A program made the translations under genes and the position numbers. Shown piece after piece: positions 56,097 to 64,000 of a stretch of 64,000 nucleotides of DNA. Under the pieces are notes generated by a model that saw nothing but the letters and a program-made list of their open reading frames with translations, did not search any database and had not been told where the DNA came from. Source of the stretch: Roseovarius sp. S88 (GTDB taxonomy: Bacteria; Pseudomonadota; Alphaproteobacteria; Rhodobacterales; Rhodobacteraceae). Position 1 is the stretch's first letter; the number at the start of each line of letters is the position of its first letter. Location: NCBI RefSeq assembly GCF_037023735.1, contig NZ_CP146069.1, forward strand, positions 2,769,501 to 2,833,500, read 5' to 3'.

Positions 56097-57404
56097 ATGG
56101 CTCATGACGGACAAAACTCTTTTGTTTCTGAAGGTTTCTTCACCGAATCGCTGGCGTCCCGCGATCCTGAAATCGCCAAGGCCATCGGTCTTGAACTCGG
56201 TCGTCAACGCGACGAAATCGAGCTGATTGCGTCGGAAAACATTGTCTCTAGCGCCGTGATGGAAGCGCAAGGCAGCGTGATGACCAATAAATACGCCGAA
56301 GGCTATCCAAGCCGCCGGTATTATGGCGGATGCCAATTTGTCGATATTGCCGAGGATCTTGCGATTGAACGCGCCTGCAAGCTCTTTGATTGTGGCTTTG
56401 CAAATGTGCAGCCAAACTCGGGGAGCCAGGCGAACCAAGGCGTCTTTACCGCCCTTCTAAAGCCCGGCGACACCATTCTGGGCATGAGCCTTGATGCCGG
56501 TGGGCACCTGACCCATGGTGCTGCCCCCAACCAGTCTGGCAAGTGGTTCAAAGCGGTGCAGTATGGCGTGCGCAAAGAGGACAACCTGATTGACTATGAT
56601 CAGGTCGAGGCGCTGGCCAAAGAGCACAAACCGCAATTGATCATCGCGGGTGGCTCCGCCGTACCACGTCAGATTGATTTCGCCCGCATGCGCGAGATCG
56701 CCGATATGGTAGGTGCCTATCTGCATGTGGACATGGCCCACTTTGCTGGCCTTGTGGCAGCAGGTGAACACCCCTCGCCCTTCCCGCATGCGCATGTGGC
56801 AACCACGACCACGCATAAGACCCTGCGCGGCCCGCGGGGTGGCATGATCCTGACAAATGACGAAGCGCTGGCCAAAAAATTCAACTCGGCCATTTTCCCA
56901 GGCATTCAGGGTGGCCCCCTGATGCATGTGATCGCCGCCAAGGCGGTTGCCTTTGGAGAAGCACTCCGGCCGGAGTTCAAATCCTACATCAAGCAGGTCA
57001 TCACCAACGCACAGGCGATGAGCGACCAGTTGATCAAGGGCGGTCTGGATACTGTGACCCATGGCACAGATACCCATGTTCTGCTGGTGGACCTGCGCCC
57101 CAAAGGCGTGAAAGGCAACGCCACGGAAAAGGCTCTGGGCCGTGCGCATATCACCTGCAACAAGAACGGGGTGCCGTTTGATCCCGAAAAACCGATGGTC
57201 ACCAGCGGGATCCGACTTGGCTCACCTGCGGGCACGACACGGGGCTTTGGCGAAGCAGAATTCCGTCAGATCGCGGACTGGATTGTCGAAGTGGTCGATG
57301 GTCTTGCGGCCAATGGCGAAGACGGCAACAGCGCGGTTGAGGCCAAGGTCAAAGCCGAAGTGGCCGAGATGTGCGCACGCTTCCCGCTTTATCCTAACCT
57401 GTAA
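56097..57404 (+). CDS. glyA: Serine hydroxymethyltransferase
   Basis: A 435-residue PLP enzyme converting serine and tetrahydrofolate to glycine and methylene-tetrahydrofolate. Landmarks are [65 protein letters not shown] and the PLP lysine in [19 protein letters not shown] 56097 aligns with the family start and has GCGGAG before it. The open frame continues upstream to 55761, but that part overlaps nadK and is not protein-like. Confidence 0.95.
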   Translation: MAHDGQNSFVSEGFFTESLASRDPEIAKAIGLELGRQRDEIELIASENIVSSAVMEAQGSVMTNKYAEGYPSRRYYGGCQFVDIAEDLAIERACKLFDCGFANVQPNSGSQANQGVFTALLKPGDTILGMSLDAGGHLTHGAAPNQSGKWFKAVQYGVRKEDNLIDYDQVEALAKEHKPQLIIAGGSAVPRQIDFARMREIADMVGAYLHVDMAHFAGLVAAGEHPSPFPHAHVATTTTHKTLRGPRGGMILTNDEALAKKFNSAIFPGIQGGPLMHVIAAKAVAFGEALRPEFKSYIKQVITNAQAMSDQLIKGGLDTVTHGTDTHVLLVDLRPKGVKGNATEKALGRAHITCNKNGVPFDPEKPMVTSGIRLGSPAGTTRGFGEAEFRQIADWIVEVVDGLAANGEDGNSAVEAKVKAEVAEMCARFPLYPNL

Positions 57405-57426
57405 GCCAATTTTAAAATCAAAACAG

Positions 57427-57458
57427 CCTCGCGCAGCTTATGCTGGGCGGGGTTTTTT
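57427..57458 (+). terminator. Intrinsic terminator of glyA
   Basis: CCTCGCGCAGC and GCTGGGCGGGG form an eleven-pair stem with one mismatch and a wobble, a four-base TTAT loop and a following TTTTTT run. It begins 22 bases after the glyA stop. Confidence 0.85.
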
Positions 57459-57462
57459 ATTT

Positions 57463-57846
57463 TTAGATCAAGCCTTTCCAACGGATAATTGCAGCTGCCA
57501 AGGCGCAGATGATCAACAGGTTCATCACTGTTCCACCCGCCCAATTGAGCACCTTGCCTCTGCGGCGATCCGCCGGATCTATCGATTTGAGGTGCGTCTC
57601 CAATTCGGCAAAGGCCGATGAAACCTGATTGGGATCCACCTGTCGCATAACGATGGGGTGCGCCATTTTGCCTTGCGTCTCTACCAGAACACGTCCAGCG
57701 GCACGCATGCGCCGCGGCAACAGCCGTCCAGCACGCTTGAACTTGCGCTCAAGCGTCTTGCCCCGCACGCCCAGCTTGGCGTGCAACATCTCCTCGAGAT
57801 GCGCGGCGCGCTTGTGAAATTGCTCTTGGTCAATCACATTCGTCAT
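57463..57846 (-). CDS. Hypothetical protein with C-terminal membrane anchor
   Basis: A 127-residue basic protein. The N-terminal two thirds are helical and rich in arginine and lysine (FHKRAAHLEEMLHAKLGVRGKTLERKFKRAGRLLPRRM). A single hydrophobic segment at the C-terminus (GGTVMNLLIICALAAAIIRW) would anchor it. The start ATG 57846 follows a CCGGGGG site closely. I do not recognise a family. It diverges from the alpha/beta hydrolase gene. Confidence 0.65.
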   Translation of the reverse strand: MTNVIDQEQFHKRAAHLEEMLHAKLGVRGKTLERKFKRAGRLLPRRMRAAGRVLVETQGKMAHPIVMRQVDPNQVSSAFAELETHLKSIDPADRRRGKVLNWAGGTVMNLLIICALAAAIIRWKGLI

Positions 57847-57929
57847 CCCCCGGCCCGGTACTCTACCCGCAGGAGCGTGACCAAACAATGGGCTGGCACG
57901 CAAACGGGTCAAACTGTATCACGAAAGCC

Positions 57930-58697
57930 ATGTTGAACATCGTGCACCATGGTTCAGAAGAACAGGCATCGCCACTGCTGATCGTGCACGGGCTTTATGG
58001 CTCGGCGCGCAACTGGGGCGTGATTGCCAAACGGCTCTCTGATCGCGGACCTGTCTTGGCCGTGGATCAGCGCAATCATGGATCAAGCCCCTGGTACGAC
58101 ACACAAACCTATCAGGACATGGCAGATGATCTGGCACAGGTCATTGAGGCTGTGGGCATTGGCCCCGTGGACCTTTTAGGGCATTCTATGGGTGGCAAGG
58201 CGTCCATGGTTCTGGCACTCAGCCGCCCTGATCTGGTGCAACGTCTTGTTGTGGCGGATATCGCACCGGTTGGATACGGGCACAGCCAGATTCAATACAT
58301 TGATGCGATGCGGCAAGTGGACTTGTCCGGAATTGAAAAACGCTCGGATGCCGAAGCTCAGCTGGCGGAGCTTGTCGATGACAGGACACTTCAGTCGTTT
58401 TTCACGCAGTCGCTTGATGTGAAAGAAAAACGATGGCGGTTAAACCTTGACGTGTTGGCTCACGACATGGGCCACATTATCGGTTTTCCCGAGGTTGCGG
58501 GGCAGTTCGACCAACCAACGCTTTTTGTCTCAGGTGCTGCATCTGACTATGTCCTGCCCGAGCACAGACCCAAGATCAAAACACTCTTTCCCAACGCCAG
58601 CTTTGCCAAGATCAAAGACGCGGGGCATTGGCTTCACGCGGAAAAGCCACGTGAGTTTGAATCTGTTGTACGCGGCTGGCTGGACAAAGCCGCGTAG
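57930..58697 (+). CDS. Alpha/beta hydrolase (YbfF-like esterase)
   Basis: A 255-residue hydrolase. The oxyanion block is LLIVHGLYGSARNWG, the nucleophile serine lies in LLGHSMGGKASM, the acid in the SGAASDYV region, and the histidine in DAGHWLHAEKP near residue 234. The sequence style (VDQRNHGSSPW, MADDLAQVIEAVG) matches YbfF-type thioesterase/esterase proteins. Start ATG 57930; an upstream start at 57888 is possible. Natural substrate unknown. Confidence 0.88.
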   Translation: MLNIVHHGSEEQASPLLIVHGLYGSARNWGVIAKRLSDRGPVLAVDQRNHGSSPWYDTQTYQDMADDLAQVIEAVGIGPVDLLGHSMGGKASMVLALSRPDLVQRLVVADIAPVGYGHSQIQYIDAMRQVDLSGIEKRSDAEAQLAELVDDRTLQSFFTQSLDVKEKRWRLNLDVLAHDMGHIIGFPEVAGQFDQPTLFVSGAASDYVLPEHRPKIKTLFPNASFAKIKDAGHWLHAEKPREFESVVRGWLDKAA

Positions 58698-58836
58698 TAC
58701 AGAACGCCCAAAATTGAGTCTTTTGCGCACGGGTTGTGGTTTTTTGAGAGATATCCACAAGATAGTGTTGACCGCGACTCCTGCCCCATGTACCGAGAAC
58801 GCACAGGTGTTAGACGCGGTAGCATCAACTGACAGC

Positions 58837-58865
58837 GGGGTCCGAAGGCAAAAGCCACGGACCCC
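58837..58865. other. Strong stem-loop downstream of the alpha/beta hydrolase
   Basis: GGGGTCCG (58837-58844) pairs perfectly with CGGACCCC (58858-58865), with an inner GGC-AAAA-GCC stem. No T run follows on either strand, so it is not a textbook terminator. It lies 139 bases beyond the hydrolase stop and may be the 3-prime end of its transcript or part of an RNA. Confidence 0.55.
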
Positions 58866-59420
58866 GTTCGCATTCCATACCTCGGAAGAGTTCAGGAATT
58901 AGAAAAGGCGCCAGGTGCTCAGACGCGGTCCTTGCATCGTGGTTTGGGTCTTGCGACCCGCGCCACACCCTGACGCCTTAAACCGGATGTTCCGCCCCTA
59001 GGGGGCCTCCGACCCAGCTGCATCCAACCTCGAAAGGCCTTCCGCCTCCCCTGGATTGCTCCAGAAGAACCTCGGGCATCTTGCGACCCCCAAGATGTTC
59101 CGCACCACTCGCGAGGTACGGCTGCCCCAACTTCCAAAGAAGTTTTGGCGACGAAAAGAGGCCAAGGCCCCTACCCGTCTGCATCGACCCGGATTGGAAA
59201 GCTGCATGTCCAACACACCCGAAGGTGAGAAGGAAGCGGCGAACCGTTCCTGAACCTGTGCTGATGGTCGGTAAATCCGAAGACCCCCGGTTCCATCCGC
59301 GCGGGTCCCGAGGGGCCTTTGCGGCGTCACGTTGGTTCAAAAGAACCGCTGCAACACTTCAAAGGTGACCGACACCTATGCCATCACGCAAGAAAAAAGC
59401 GCTGCAGCATGAAAATTTCT

Positions 59421-59464
59421 TGGGGATAACTTGTTGATATTCAGTGGGAATTCTCTGTGGATAA
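59421..59464. promoter_or_regulatory. Pair of DnaA-box-like sites
   Basis: TGTGGATAA at 59456-59464 is a perfect DnaA box, and TGGGGATAA at 59421-59429 differs from it by one base, in the same orientation. A third single-mismatch site, ATATCCACA, is at 58751-58759 in the opposite orientation. The surrounding DNA is AT-rich. Replication or DnaA-titration functions are possible but not shown. Confidence 0.4.
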
Positions 59465-59599
59465 GTCGAAATTTGGATGTGTTTCGGCACAGTTGCAGGA
59501 GCTTTGGAAGACGATCCGGGAAAACCGGGTGAATTCACTGATTTCTGCACCCGCAAATGCCACAAAACGCGGATGAAAGTAGAATCATCACGTAAAAGC

Positions 59600-59627
59600 G
59601 ACCCGGCTCCCTTGCAGGAACCGGGTC
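59600..59627. terminator. Stem-loop, possible terminator
   Basis: GACCCGG (59600-59606) pairs with CCGGGTC (59621-59627) around a 14-base loop. On the minus strand the stem is followed by TTTTACG, so it could end a transcript read leftwards through the small gene at 59692-59868. Confidence 0.5.
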
Positions 59628-59691
59628 TACGAGGTCTGCCCCTTTGGAGGTTGATGGCCATTAGGCCGTGGCAGAAATCAGAAAGTCATAC

Positions 59692-59868
59692 TCAGACCGC
59701 TTGAACCCGCGCTGTGCCGAGATCAAACTCGGGTTCCGATACCTCATACGTGGCATCTTTCCACAATGTTGGTTCTGACATACCAGGCAACTCAAGTTGC
59801 CGTCGATCAAGCGCCTTCAGCGCATTGAGACGCCCTCGACGGGCAATCGTAAAATAGTCCACTTGCAT
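59692..59868 (-). CDS. Small hypothetical protein (58 residues)
   Basis: A 58-residue frame beginning QVDYFTIARRGRLNALKALDRRQLELPGMSEP and ending FDLGTARVQAV. ATG 59868 has GTGGGGAAC before it at a suitable distance. The stem-loop at 59600-59627 lies where a terminator is expected. The composition is protein-like, but I know no family. The promoter side (59869-60199) is AT-rich. Confidence 0.4.
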   Translation of the reverse strand: MQVDYFTIARRGRLNALKALDRRQLELPGMSEPTLWKDATYEVSEPEFDLGTARVQAV

Positions 59869-60082
59869 AAAGCTTGTTCCCCACAACAAGACGTTACTCT
59901 TACCGGTGTCACATTGCGGCGAAATTGGGGCAAATTGAACAAAATTCTGTGAAACTAACTGTTTCCTGTGAGGAATTTATTGAACACCATGCCAGATGAA
60001 AATTGTTTATTTCCAGTATTTTAATTTACTACCCAGCGATGACAGACCTTGCTCATTCTACTCGGTCTTTGCCTTGAATAAG

Positions 60083-60118
60083 GCGCCCCTTGCCGAAAAT
60101 ACGGCAAGAATGAGGCGC
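60083..60118. other. Nested stem-loop in the leader of the small exported protein gene
   Basis: CTTGCCG (60089-60095) pairs with CGGCAAG (60102-60108), enclosed by GCGCC (60083-60087) and GGCGC (60114-60118). It lies about 80 bases before the start at 60200 and could be a leader structure or an upstream terminator. The rest of 59869-60199 is AT-rich, with no gene. Confidence 0.5.
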
Positions 60119-60199
60119 ATATTGTTTGATTTTGGCTCGGACCAATCGCATAGTATCTCAAGGTATTTTAAGCTCACAACACACCTGGGGGGTGAAACC

Positions 60200-60523
60200 A
60201 TGAGCACGACAAGCATTCTCGCCGTAAGCGCGGCGCTTCTGGTTCTGGGCAGCGGAGCCCAGGCGCATGACGTCACGAGACACAGCCATGGCGCACATGG
60301 GGACAATGTGGTCCTGGTGAGCTGCTACCGCGGTCCGTGGGAGGCCGTGATCTGGGACCGGCCCAACGACATCTTCATCGAAACACTGGAGGCCAATGGG
60401 CTTAGCACGCAGGATGCGATCCGCATTGCCGAGGCTGTGTGCCGCGACCCACGTCTGGTGGGCGACCGGGATGCCATGGTCAAACAGGTGCAAAAGCTGG
60501 TGCGGGAAGTCCGGCGCGGTTAA
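60200..60523 (+). CDS. Small exported protein, histidine-rich mature N-terminus
   Basis: A 107-residue protein with a Sec signal peptide (STTSILAVSAALLVLGSGAQA). The mature start HDVTRHSHGAHGDN is rich in histidine and could bind metal. Then follows CYRGPWEAVIWDRPNDIFIETLEANGLSTQDAIRIAEAVCRDPRLVG, with two cysteines that may form a disulfide. ATG 60200 has a strong GGGGGGTGAAACC site; the open frame upstream to 59996 is not protein-like. Function unknown. Confidence 0.75.
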   Translation: MSTTSILAVSAALLVLGSGAQAHDVTRHSHGAHGDNVVLVSCYRGPWEAVIWDRPNDIFIETLEANGLSTQDAIRIAEAVCRDPRLVGDRDAMVKQVQKLVREVRRG

Positions 60524-60591
60524 GCCACATTGGCGCATCGACTGAATGCGCCGTTCACATTCCATTAACCTGATCTCAGCGATAGAGGGGA

Positions 60592-61152
60592 ATGTCCTTC
60601 TATCGTCGCCTAAGGGTATCCGGAGCAACAGTGTTCTTCACGGTTTCGCTGGCGCAGCGTGGTGGATGGCTTCTGGTGGATGAGGTGACGCGGCTGCGCG
60701 CCGCTGTCCGGCAAACCAAAACCGAGCGTCCGTTTCACATTGATGCCTGGGTGGTCTTGCCCGATCACCTGCACGCGGTCTGGACATTGCCCGCCGGAGA
60801 TGCGGATTTTTCGACGCGATGGGGCGCGATCAAGGCGCGGTTTACGCGGAACCTCCGGGAGGATGGTAGGGTGAGGTTCCACCCCACCAATGCGAAAGCG
60901 TTGGGACATGGGGTGGGATGGAATCCCACCCTACCGAGGTCGGCAAGCAAGGTTCGGAAAGGCGATGCGGGGATCTGGCAACGCCGCTTCTGGGAGCACC
61001 ATATTCGCGACGAGGCCGATTACTGGGCGCATGTCCGATATTGTTGGTTGAACCCGGTCAAGCATGGGCTTGTCGAGCGGCCCAAGTATTGGCCCTATTC
61101 CAGCGTGCACCGGGATAGACGGTTTCAGAAGGACATGGATTGGATGTTGTAG
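60592..61152 (+). CDS. REP-associated tyrosine transposase (RAYT)
   Basis: A 186-residue Y1-type (TnpA_REP) single-strand transposase. The metal motif H-x-H is in VVLPDHLHAVW (His59, His61), and the catalytic tyrosine is probably Tyr150 in RYCWLNPVKHGLVERPKYWPYSS. GIWQRRFWEHHIRDEADY is the family's central block. Residues about 92-115 (VRFHPT...GWNPTLP) are translated from a REP pair inside the gene and are not part of the normal family sequence. The stop codon TAG belongs to a second REP pair. RAYTs process REP hairpins; whether this copy is active is unknown. Confidence 0.87.
   Translation: MSFYRRLRVSGATVFFTVSLAQRGGWLLVDEVTRLRAAVRQTKTERPFHIDAWVVLPDHLHAVWTLPAGDADFSTRWGAIKARFTRNLREDGRVRFHPTNAKALGHGVGWNPTLPRSASKVRKGDAGIWQRRFWEHHIRDEADYWAHVRYCWLNPVKHGLVERPKYWPYSSVHRDRRFQKDMDWML
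60865..60935. repeat. REP pair (BIME-like) inside the RAYT reading frame
   Basis: GGTAGGGTG at 60865-60873 and CACCCTACC at 60927-60935 form the outer inverted repeat. Each half contains its own hairpin: the first around GAGGTTCCACC, the second with perfect arms GGGTGGGAT and ATCCCACCC around GGA. The element keeps the transposase frame open. It matches the REP at 40.7 kb and the pair after the gene. Confidence 0.85.
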
Positions 61153-61220
61153 GGCGGGATTTCATCCCGCGGATGGCGCGAGGGTTGAGGTTGGATTGGT
61201 GGGGTAAAACCCCATCCTAC
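61149..61220. repeat. REP pair at the 3-prime end of the RAYT gene
   Basis: The pair starts with GTAGGG, whose TAG is the RAYT stop codon, and ends with ATCCTAC at 61214-61220. Hairpins are GCGGGAT-TTC-ATCCCGC (61154-61170) and TGGGGT-AAA-ACCCCA (61200-61214). It is the usual RAYT-linked arrangement, though here fused to the coding end. The stretch 61221-61325 holds nothing else I can name. Confidence 0.82.
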
Positions 61221-61325
61221 GGCTACACAGAGACCTCACCCATCCATCTTCAACATCGTTGCAACCCATCTCAACCGGGGTGGGCACGCAATTGGCTGCG
61301 CCAATCGCTTCCGCCCACTCGCCCT

Positions 61326-61354
61326 AAAAATGGACGGCCTTAGCCGTCCATTTT
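61326..61354 (-). terminator. Terminator overlapping the lepA stop codon
   Basis: On the minus strand AAAATGGACGGC pairs perfectly with GCCGTCCATTTT, with the loop TAAG, followed by TTTT. The rising arm is made of the last lepA codons and the stop codon TAA sits at the loop. Coding and termination signals are thus combined in about 30 bases. Confidence 0.85.
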
Positions 61355-63139
61355 AAGTGCGCTAATAAACGCCTCTTGCGGAATATCCACCTTCCCGAAC
61401 TGGCGCATCTTTTTCTTCCCCGCCTTCTGCTTTTCCAGAAGCTTCTTCTTCCGCGTGGCATCGCCGCCATAGCATTTGGCGGTGACGTCTTTGCGAAGCG
61501 CGGAGAGCGTCTCACGGGCAATCACCTTGCCGCCGATAGCCGCCTGAATGGGGATTTTGAACATGTGGCGCGGGATGAGTTCCTTGAGCTTTTCGCACAT
61601 CGCGCGGCCGCGCATTTCGGCCCGGTCGCGGTGCACCATCATGGACAGCGCATCGACTGGCTCTTCGTTGACCAGAACGGACATCTTCACGAGGTTGTCT
61701 TCGCGATACCCTTCCAACTGGTAGTCGAACGACGCGTAGCCCTTGGTCACCGATTTGAGCCGGTCGTAGAAATCAAACACCACCTCATTCAAAGGCAGAT
61801 CATAGACCACCATGGCGCGGGAGCCGGCATAGGTCAGGTCAAGCTGAATGCCGCGGCGGTCCTGGCAAAGCTTGAGCACATCACCGAGATATTCATCGGG
61901 CACAAGGATCGTGGCCTTGATGCGCGGCTCCTCGATATGGTCAACGGTTGAGGGATCGGGCATGTCAGCGGGGTTGTGCAGATCCATCTGCGTCCCGTCC
62001 TTGAGGTAGACATGATAGATCACGCTGGGCGCGGTGGTGATCAGCTCAATATCATATTCGCGCTCGATCCGGTCGCGGATCACCTCGAGGTGCAGGAGGC
62101 CGAGAAAGCCGCAGCGAAAGCCAAAGCCGAGGGCGGCAGAGGTTTCCATTTCAAAGCTGAAGGACGCGTCATTGAGGGCCAGCTTGTCGATCGCGTCACG
62201 CAGGTCCTCAAACTCAGCGCTGTCCACCGGGAAGAGGCCGCAGAAGACCACCGGTTGCGCGGGTTTGAAGCCTGGCAGGGGCGTGTCGGTGCCTTTCTTC
62301 TCATGAGTGATCGTGTCACCCACGCGGGTGTCGCGCACCTGTTTGATCGAGGCGGTGATAAAGCCGATTTCACCTGGGCCCAGTGCATCGATATTCTGCA
62401 TCTGCGGGCGGAAGACGCCAATGCGGTCAACGCCGTAGCGCGCTCCGGTCTGCATCATCTTGATCTGGTCGCCTTTCCTGAGCACGCCGTCCATGATCCG
62501 CACCAGCACGACGACGCCGAGGTAGGGGTCATACCAGCTGTCGACCAGCATAGCTTTGAGGGGGGCATCGGGGTCACCCTTTGGGGCGGGCAGTTCGGTG
62601 ACAATGGCTTCCAGTGTTTCCACAATTCCTTCACCGGTTTTGGCAGAGACGGCGATGGCCCCTGACGCGTCGATGCCGATAACGTCCTCAACCTGTTCGG
62701 CGACGCGGTCGATGTCGCTGGCGGGCAGGTCGATTTTGTTGAAAACCGGCACGATCTCATGATCGGCATCGATGGCCTGGTAGACATTGGCCAGGGTCTG
62801 CGCCTCAACCCCTTGGGTGCTGTCCACCACCAGAAGCGAGCCTTCAACCGCGCGCATCGACCGGCTGACTTCATAAGCGAAATCCACGTGACCGGGCGTG
62901 TCAATGAGATTGAGCACATAGGCCTGCCCGTCTTTGGCTGTATAGTCGATGCGCACTGTGTTGGCCTTGATCGTGATGCCGCGCTCGCGCTCGATATCCA
63001 TACTGTCGAGCAATTGCTCTTTCATATCCCGCTCGGCCACCGTGTTGGTCGACTGGATCAAGCGGTCTGCCAGCGTGGATTTCCCATGGTCGATATGGGC
63101 CACGATGGAGAAATTGCGGATATGCGAAAGCGGTGTCAT
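61340..63139 (-). CDS. lepA: Elongation factor 4 (LepA)
   Basis: A 599-residue ribosome-associated GTPase that back-translocates or remodels ribosomes. G1 is [14 protein letters not shown], the switch I threonine lies in [13 protein letters not shown]3 is DTPGHVDF and G4 NKIDLP. The C-terminal LepA-specific domain includes RREYRVEL-like [26 protein letters not shown] and ends [23 protein letters not shown] 63139 fits the family start. It is divergent from the exported protein gene at 63305. Confidence 0.95.
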   Translation of the reverse strand: MTPLSHIRNFSIVAHIDHGKSTLADRLIQSTNTVAERDMKEQLLDSMDIERERGITIKANTVRIDYTAKDGQAYVLNLIDTPGHVDFAYEVSRSMRAVEGSLLVVDSTQGVEAQTLANVYQAIDADHEIVPVFNKIDLPASDIDRVAEQVEDVIGIDASGAIAVSAKTGEGIVETLEAIVTELPAPKGDPDAPLKAMLVDSWYDPYLGVVVLVRIMDGVLRKGDQIKMMQTGARYGVDRIGVFRPQMQNIDALGPGEIGFITASIKQVRDTRVGDTITHEKKGTDTPLPGFKPAQPVVFCGLFPVDSAEFEDLRDAIDKLALNDASFSFEMETSAALGFGFRCGFLGLLHLEVIRDRIEREYDIELITTAPSVIYHVYLKDGTQMDLHNPADMPDPSTVDHIEEPRIKATILVPDEYLGDVLKLCQDRRGIQLDLTYAGSRAMVVYDLPLNEVVFDFYDRLKSVTKGYASFDYQLEGYREDNLVKMSVLVNEEPVDALSMMVHRDRAEMRGRAMCEKLKELIPRHMFKIPIQAAIGGKVIARETLSALRKDVTAKCYGGDATRKKKLLEKQKAGKKKMRQFGKVDIPQEAFISALKMDG

Positions 63140-63304
63140 GACTTGGGGATATGAGGCGGAATGTGGAGGGCGTCAATGGCGATGTTTGGCAGGATGCGCC
63201 GAAGCCTTGAAAGGGTTTGACCACCCTGCACGCCAATGTGAAAGTCGCCCGACTTGATGCCATCGTCCTTGCGGCATAGATTCACCCCCAAAAGGAGCAG
63301 GTTG

Positions 63305-63883
63305 ATGAAAGTCGTTCTCACATCTTCAGTTCTCGCATTGGGCTTTGCCGTGATGGCACAGGCCGCACCATCCACCGTACCGCTGGGGCCATCCCCCGCC
63401 TTGGGCGGCGGCGAGTTTTCTTCAGGCGGCGGGATCACAGTGGCGGTTGAGCCGCGGCGCACAGCGACTGGTCAAATGGCGCTCTGCGGGGTTTGGGCGC
63501 AAAGTGACCGGCTCTCTGCATATGTCCGACAATCAGGACGCACGGTCCTTGATCGCGGCAGTCTGGCCGTCAATGGCCGCGTGGTGCACAAGGATCTGGG
63601 CTTTCTCAACCGTGTCGCACCCAGCAAGAGCTATGCCCGCACGGACGCGACATGCGTTGGCACATCCCTGCCCTACCAAAGCAACGCGAAAGTCGAGATA
63701 CGCATCCCGCGTCACGTGGTGGTGCAGGACCGCGATGGATCAGGTGCAGGCGTCGAGATCCGATTTGGCCCCAGTGAGGCGACCAACCCGGCTTTGTTGT
63801 CGGGCTCTGTCCTGCCGTCGCGCTTCACCTCGACCAAAAGCACGTTGAGCGGCAAATACGGGGCCACGCGCCTCACACAATAG
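63305..63883 (+). CDS. Exported hypothetical protein
   Basis: A 192-residue protein with a Sec signal peptide (KVVLTSSVLALGFAVMAQAAP). The mature part has a glycine-rich start (LGGGEFSSGGGITVAVEPR) and a beta-rich middle with two cysteines (LCGVW and ATCVGT) that may form a disulfide. The start ATG 63305 follows AAAGGAGCAGG. No family is recognised. The remaining 63884-64000 shows no gene start. Confidence 0.75.
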   Translation: MKVVLTSSVLALGFAVMAQAAPSTVPLGPSPALGGGEFSSGGGITVAVEPRRTATGQMALCGVWAQSDRLSAYVRQSGRTVLDRGSLAVNGRVVHKDLGFLNRVAPSKSYARTDATCVGTSLPYQSNAKVEIRIPRHVVVQDRDGSGAGVEIRFGPSEATNPALLSGSVLPSRFTSTKSTLSGKYGATRLTQ

Positions 63884-64000
63884 GCAGAGGTGCCCCGCAT
63901 CTTGAGAATTGAAAACCCTGACCCAATCGGGCAAAAGGGGTGCAAATAAAGATCGCCAGCACATTTTGGCGCAATAGCACAGTTGTCAGTATTCGAGCAG

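Larger units (their letters stand above)
58698..59691. other. 1-kb noncoding interval with hairpins and DnaA-box-like sites
   Basis: No protein frame here has a convincing domain, start or codon pattern. The interval holds many hairpins, for example GCCCC-TA-GGGGC near 58996, CATCTTG/CAAGATG near 59077-59097, GGTTC-AAAA-GAACC near 59335 and AGGTG/CACCT near 59361. It also has three DnaA-box-like sites (58751, 59421, 59456). It may encode a structured RNA or be a regulatory spacer. I could not match it to RNase P, tmRNA, 6S or SRP RNA. Confidence 0.5.

Noticed and set aside
59200..59260. SRP RNA-like motif GAAGGAAGCGGCGAA.
   Set aside because: It only partly matches the SRP helix-8 core, and the expected flanking stem could not be built.
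58978..59340. Two overlapping minus-strand frames of 110-120 codons.
   Set aside because: Both lack ribosome sites and domain features, and the DNA is hairpin-rich; RNA or spacer is more likely.
59401..59470. Chromosomal replication origin.
   Set aside because: Only one perfect DnaA box and two weak ones; no dnaA, parAB or hemE, and skew cannot be judged from this window.
60865..61220. CRISPR array.
   Set aside because: The repeats are palindromic REP hairpins in inverse pairs, without regular unique spacers.

Overview
The window looks like chromosomal DNA of a marine alphaproteobacterium of the Roseobacter group (Rhodobacteraceae). This is inferred from gene content and protein style: ABC importers for glycerol phosphates and polyamines, a B12-dependent ribonucleotide reductase, DmdB/DmdC-like acyl-CoA enzymes, a SELENBP1-type methanethiol oxidase, Hint-domain and sulfotransferase proteins, and typical Rhodobacterales REP hairpins with a RAYT transposase. 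No rRNA, tRNA or CRISPR array was found.

Layout. 1-7.9 kb: a phosphodiester/phosphate cassette. On the minus strand lie a DeoR/GlpR regulator, a Ugp-like ABC importer (ATPase, binding protein, two permeases), a metallophosphodiesterase and a Na/Pi cotransporter cut by the window edge; a class IIA HAD protein is divergent. 8-12.8 kb: a polyamine-type ABC operon plus an SDR oxidoreductase; its binding protein is frameshifted in a G run. A LuxR-type regulator is divergent. 13.6-18.8 kb: an antibiotic-monooxygenase-fold protein, an IclR regulator, and a divergent operon of methanethiol oxidase, [2Fe-2S] ferredoxin and CoA-binding protein. A 1 kb gene-poor stretch follows, with a decayed ParB-like domain and a cluster of TTCCCTGTTA repeats. 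18.8-24 kb: canonical ugpBAEC and a glyceraldehyde-3-phosphate dehydrogenase behind a LacI-type palindrome. 24-38 kb: mostly housekeeping genes (nrdJ, EamA transporter, DUF1489, outer-membrane barrel, BT1/MFS transporter, arsC, pyrD, DUF952, methyltransferase, SRAP protein, a divergent second GAPDH, MATE pump, two thioesterases). 38-47 kb: two MerR regulators and a beta-oxidation block (two acyl-CoA dehydrogenases, GST, thiolase, cupin, fadJ). 47-58.7 kb: Hint protein, sulfotransferase, acyl-CoA synthetase, a peptidase-like membrane protein without its zinc motif, upp, malic enzyme, NAD kinase, glyA, an alpha/beta hydrolase. 58.7-60.2 kb: noncoding, with hairpins and DnaA-box-like sites. 60.2-64 kb: a small exported protein, a RAYT transposase with a REP pair inside its reading frame and a second pair supplying its stop codon, lepA, and an exported hypothetical protein.

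How the parts fit. Two separate Ugp-type importers suggest scavenging of glycerophosphate and glycerophosphodiesters. The first carries its own phosphodiesterase and phosphate carrier, so it may use diesters mainly for their organic part while managing excess phosphate. The fatty-acid block (acyl-CoA synthetase, dehydrogenases, FadA/FadJ, MerR control) forms a full beta-oxidation set. NADP malic enzyme sits tail to tail with NAD kinase. The most unusual items are the phosphodiester cassette with its motif-altered HAD protein, the methanethiol oxidase operon, and the REP-in-RAYT arrangement.
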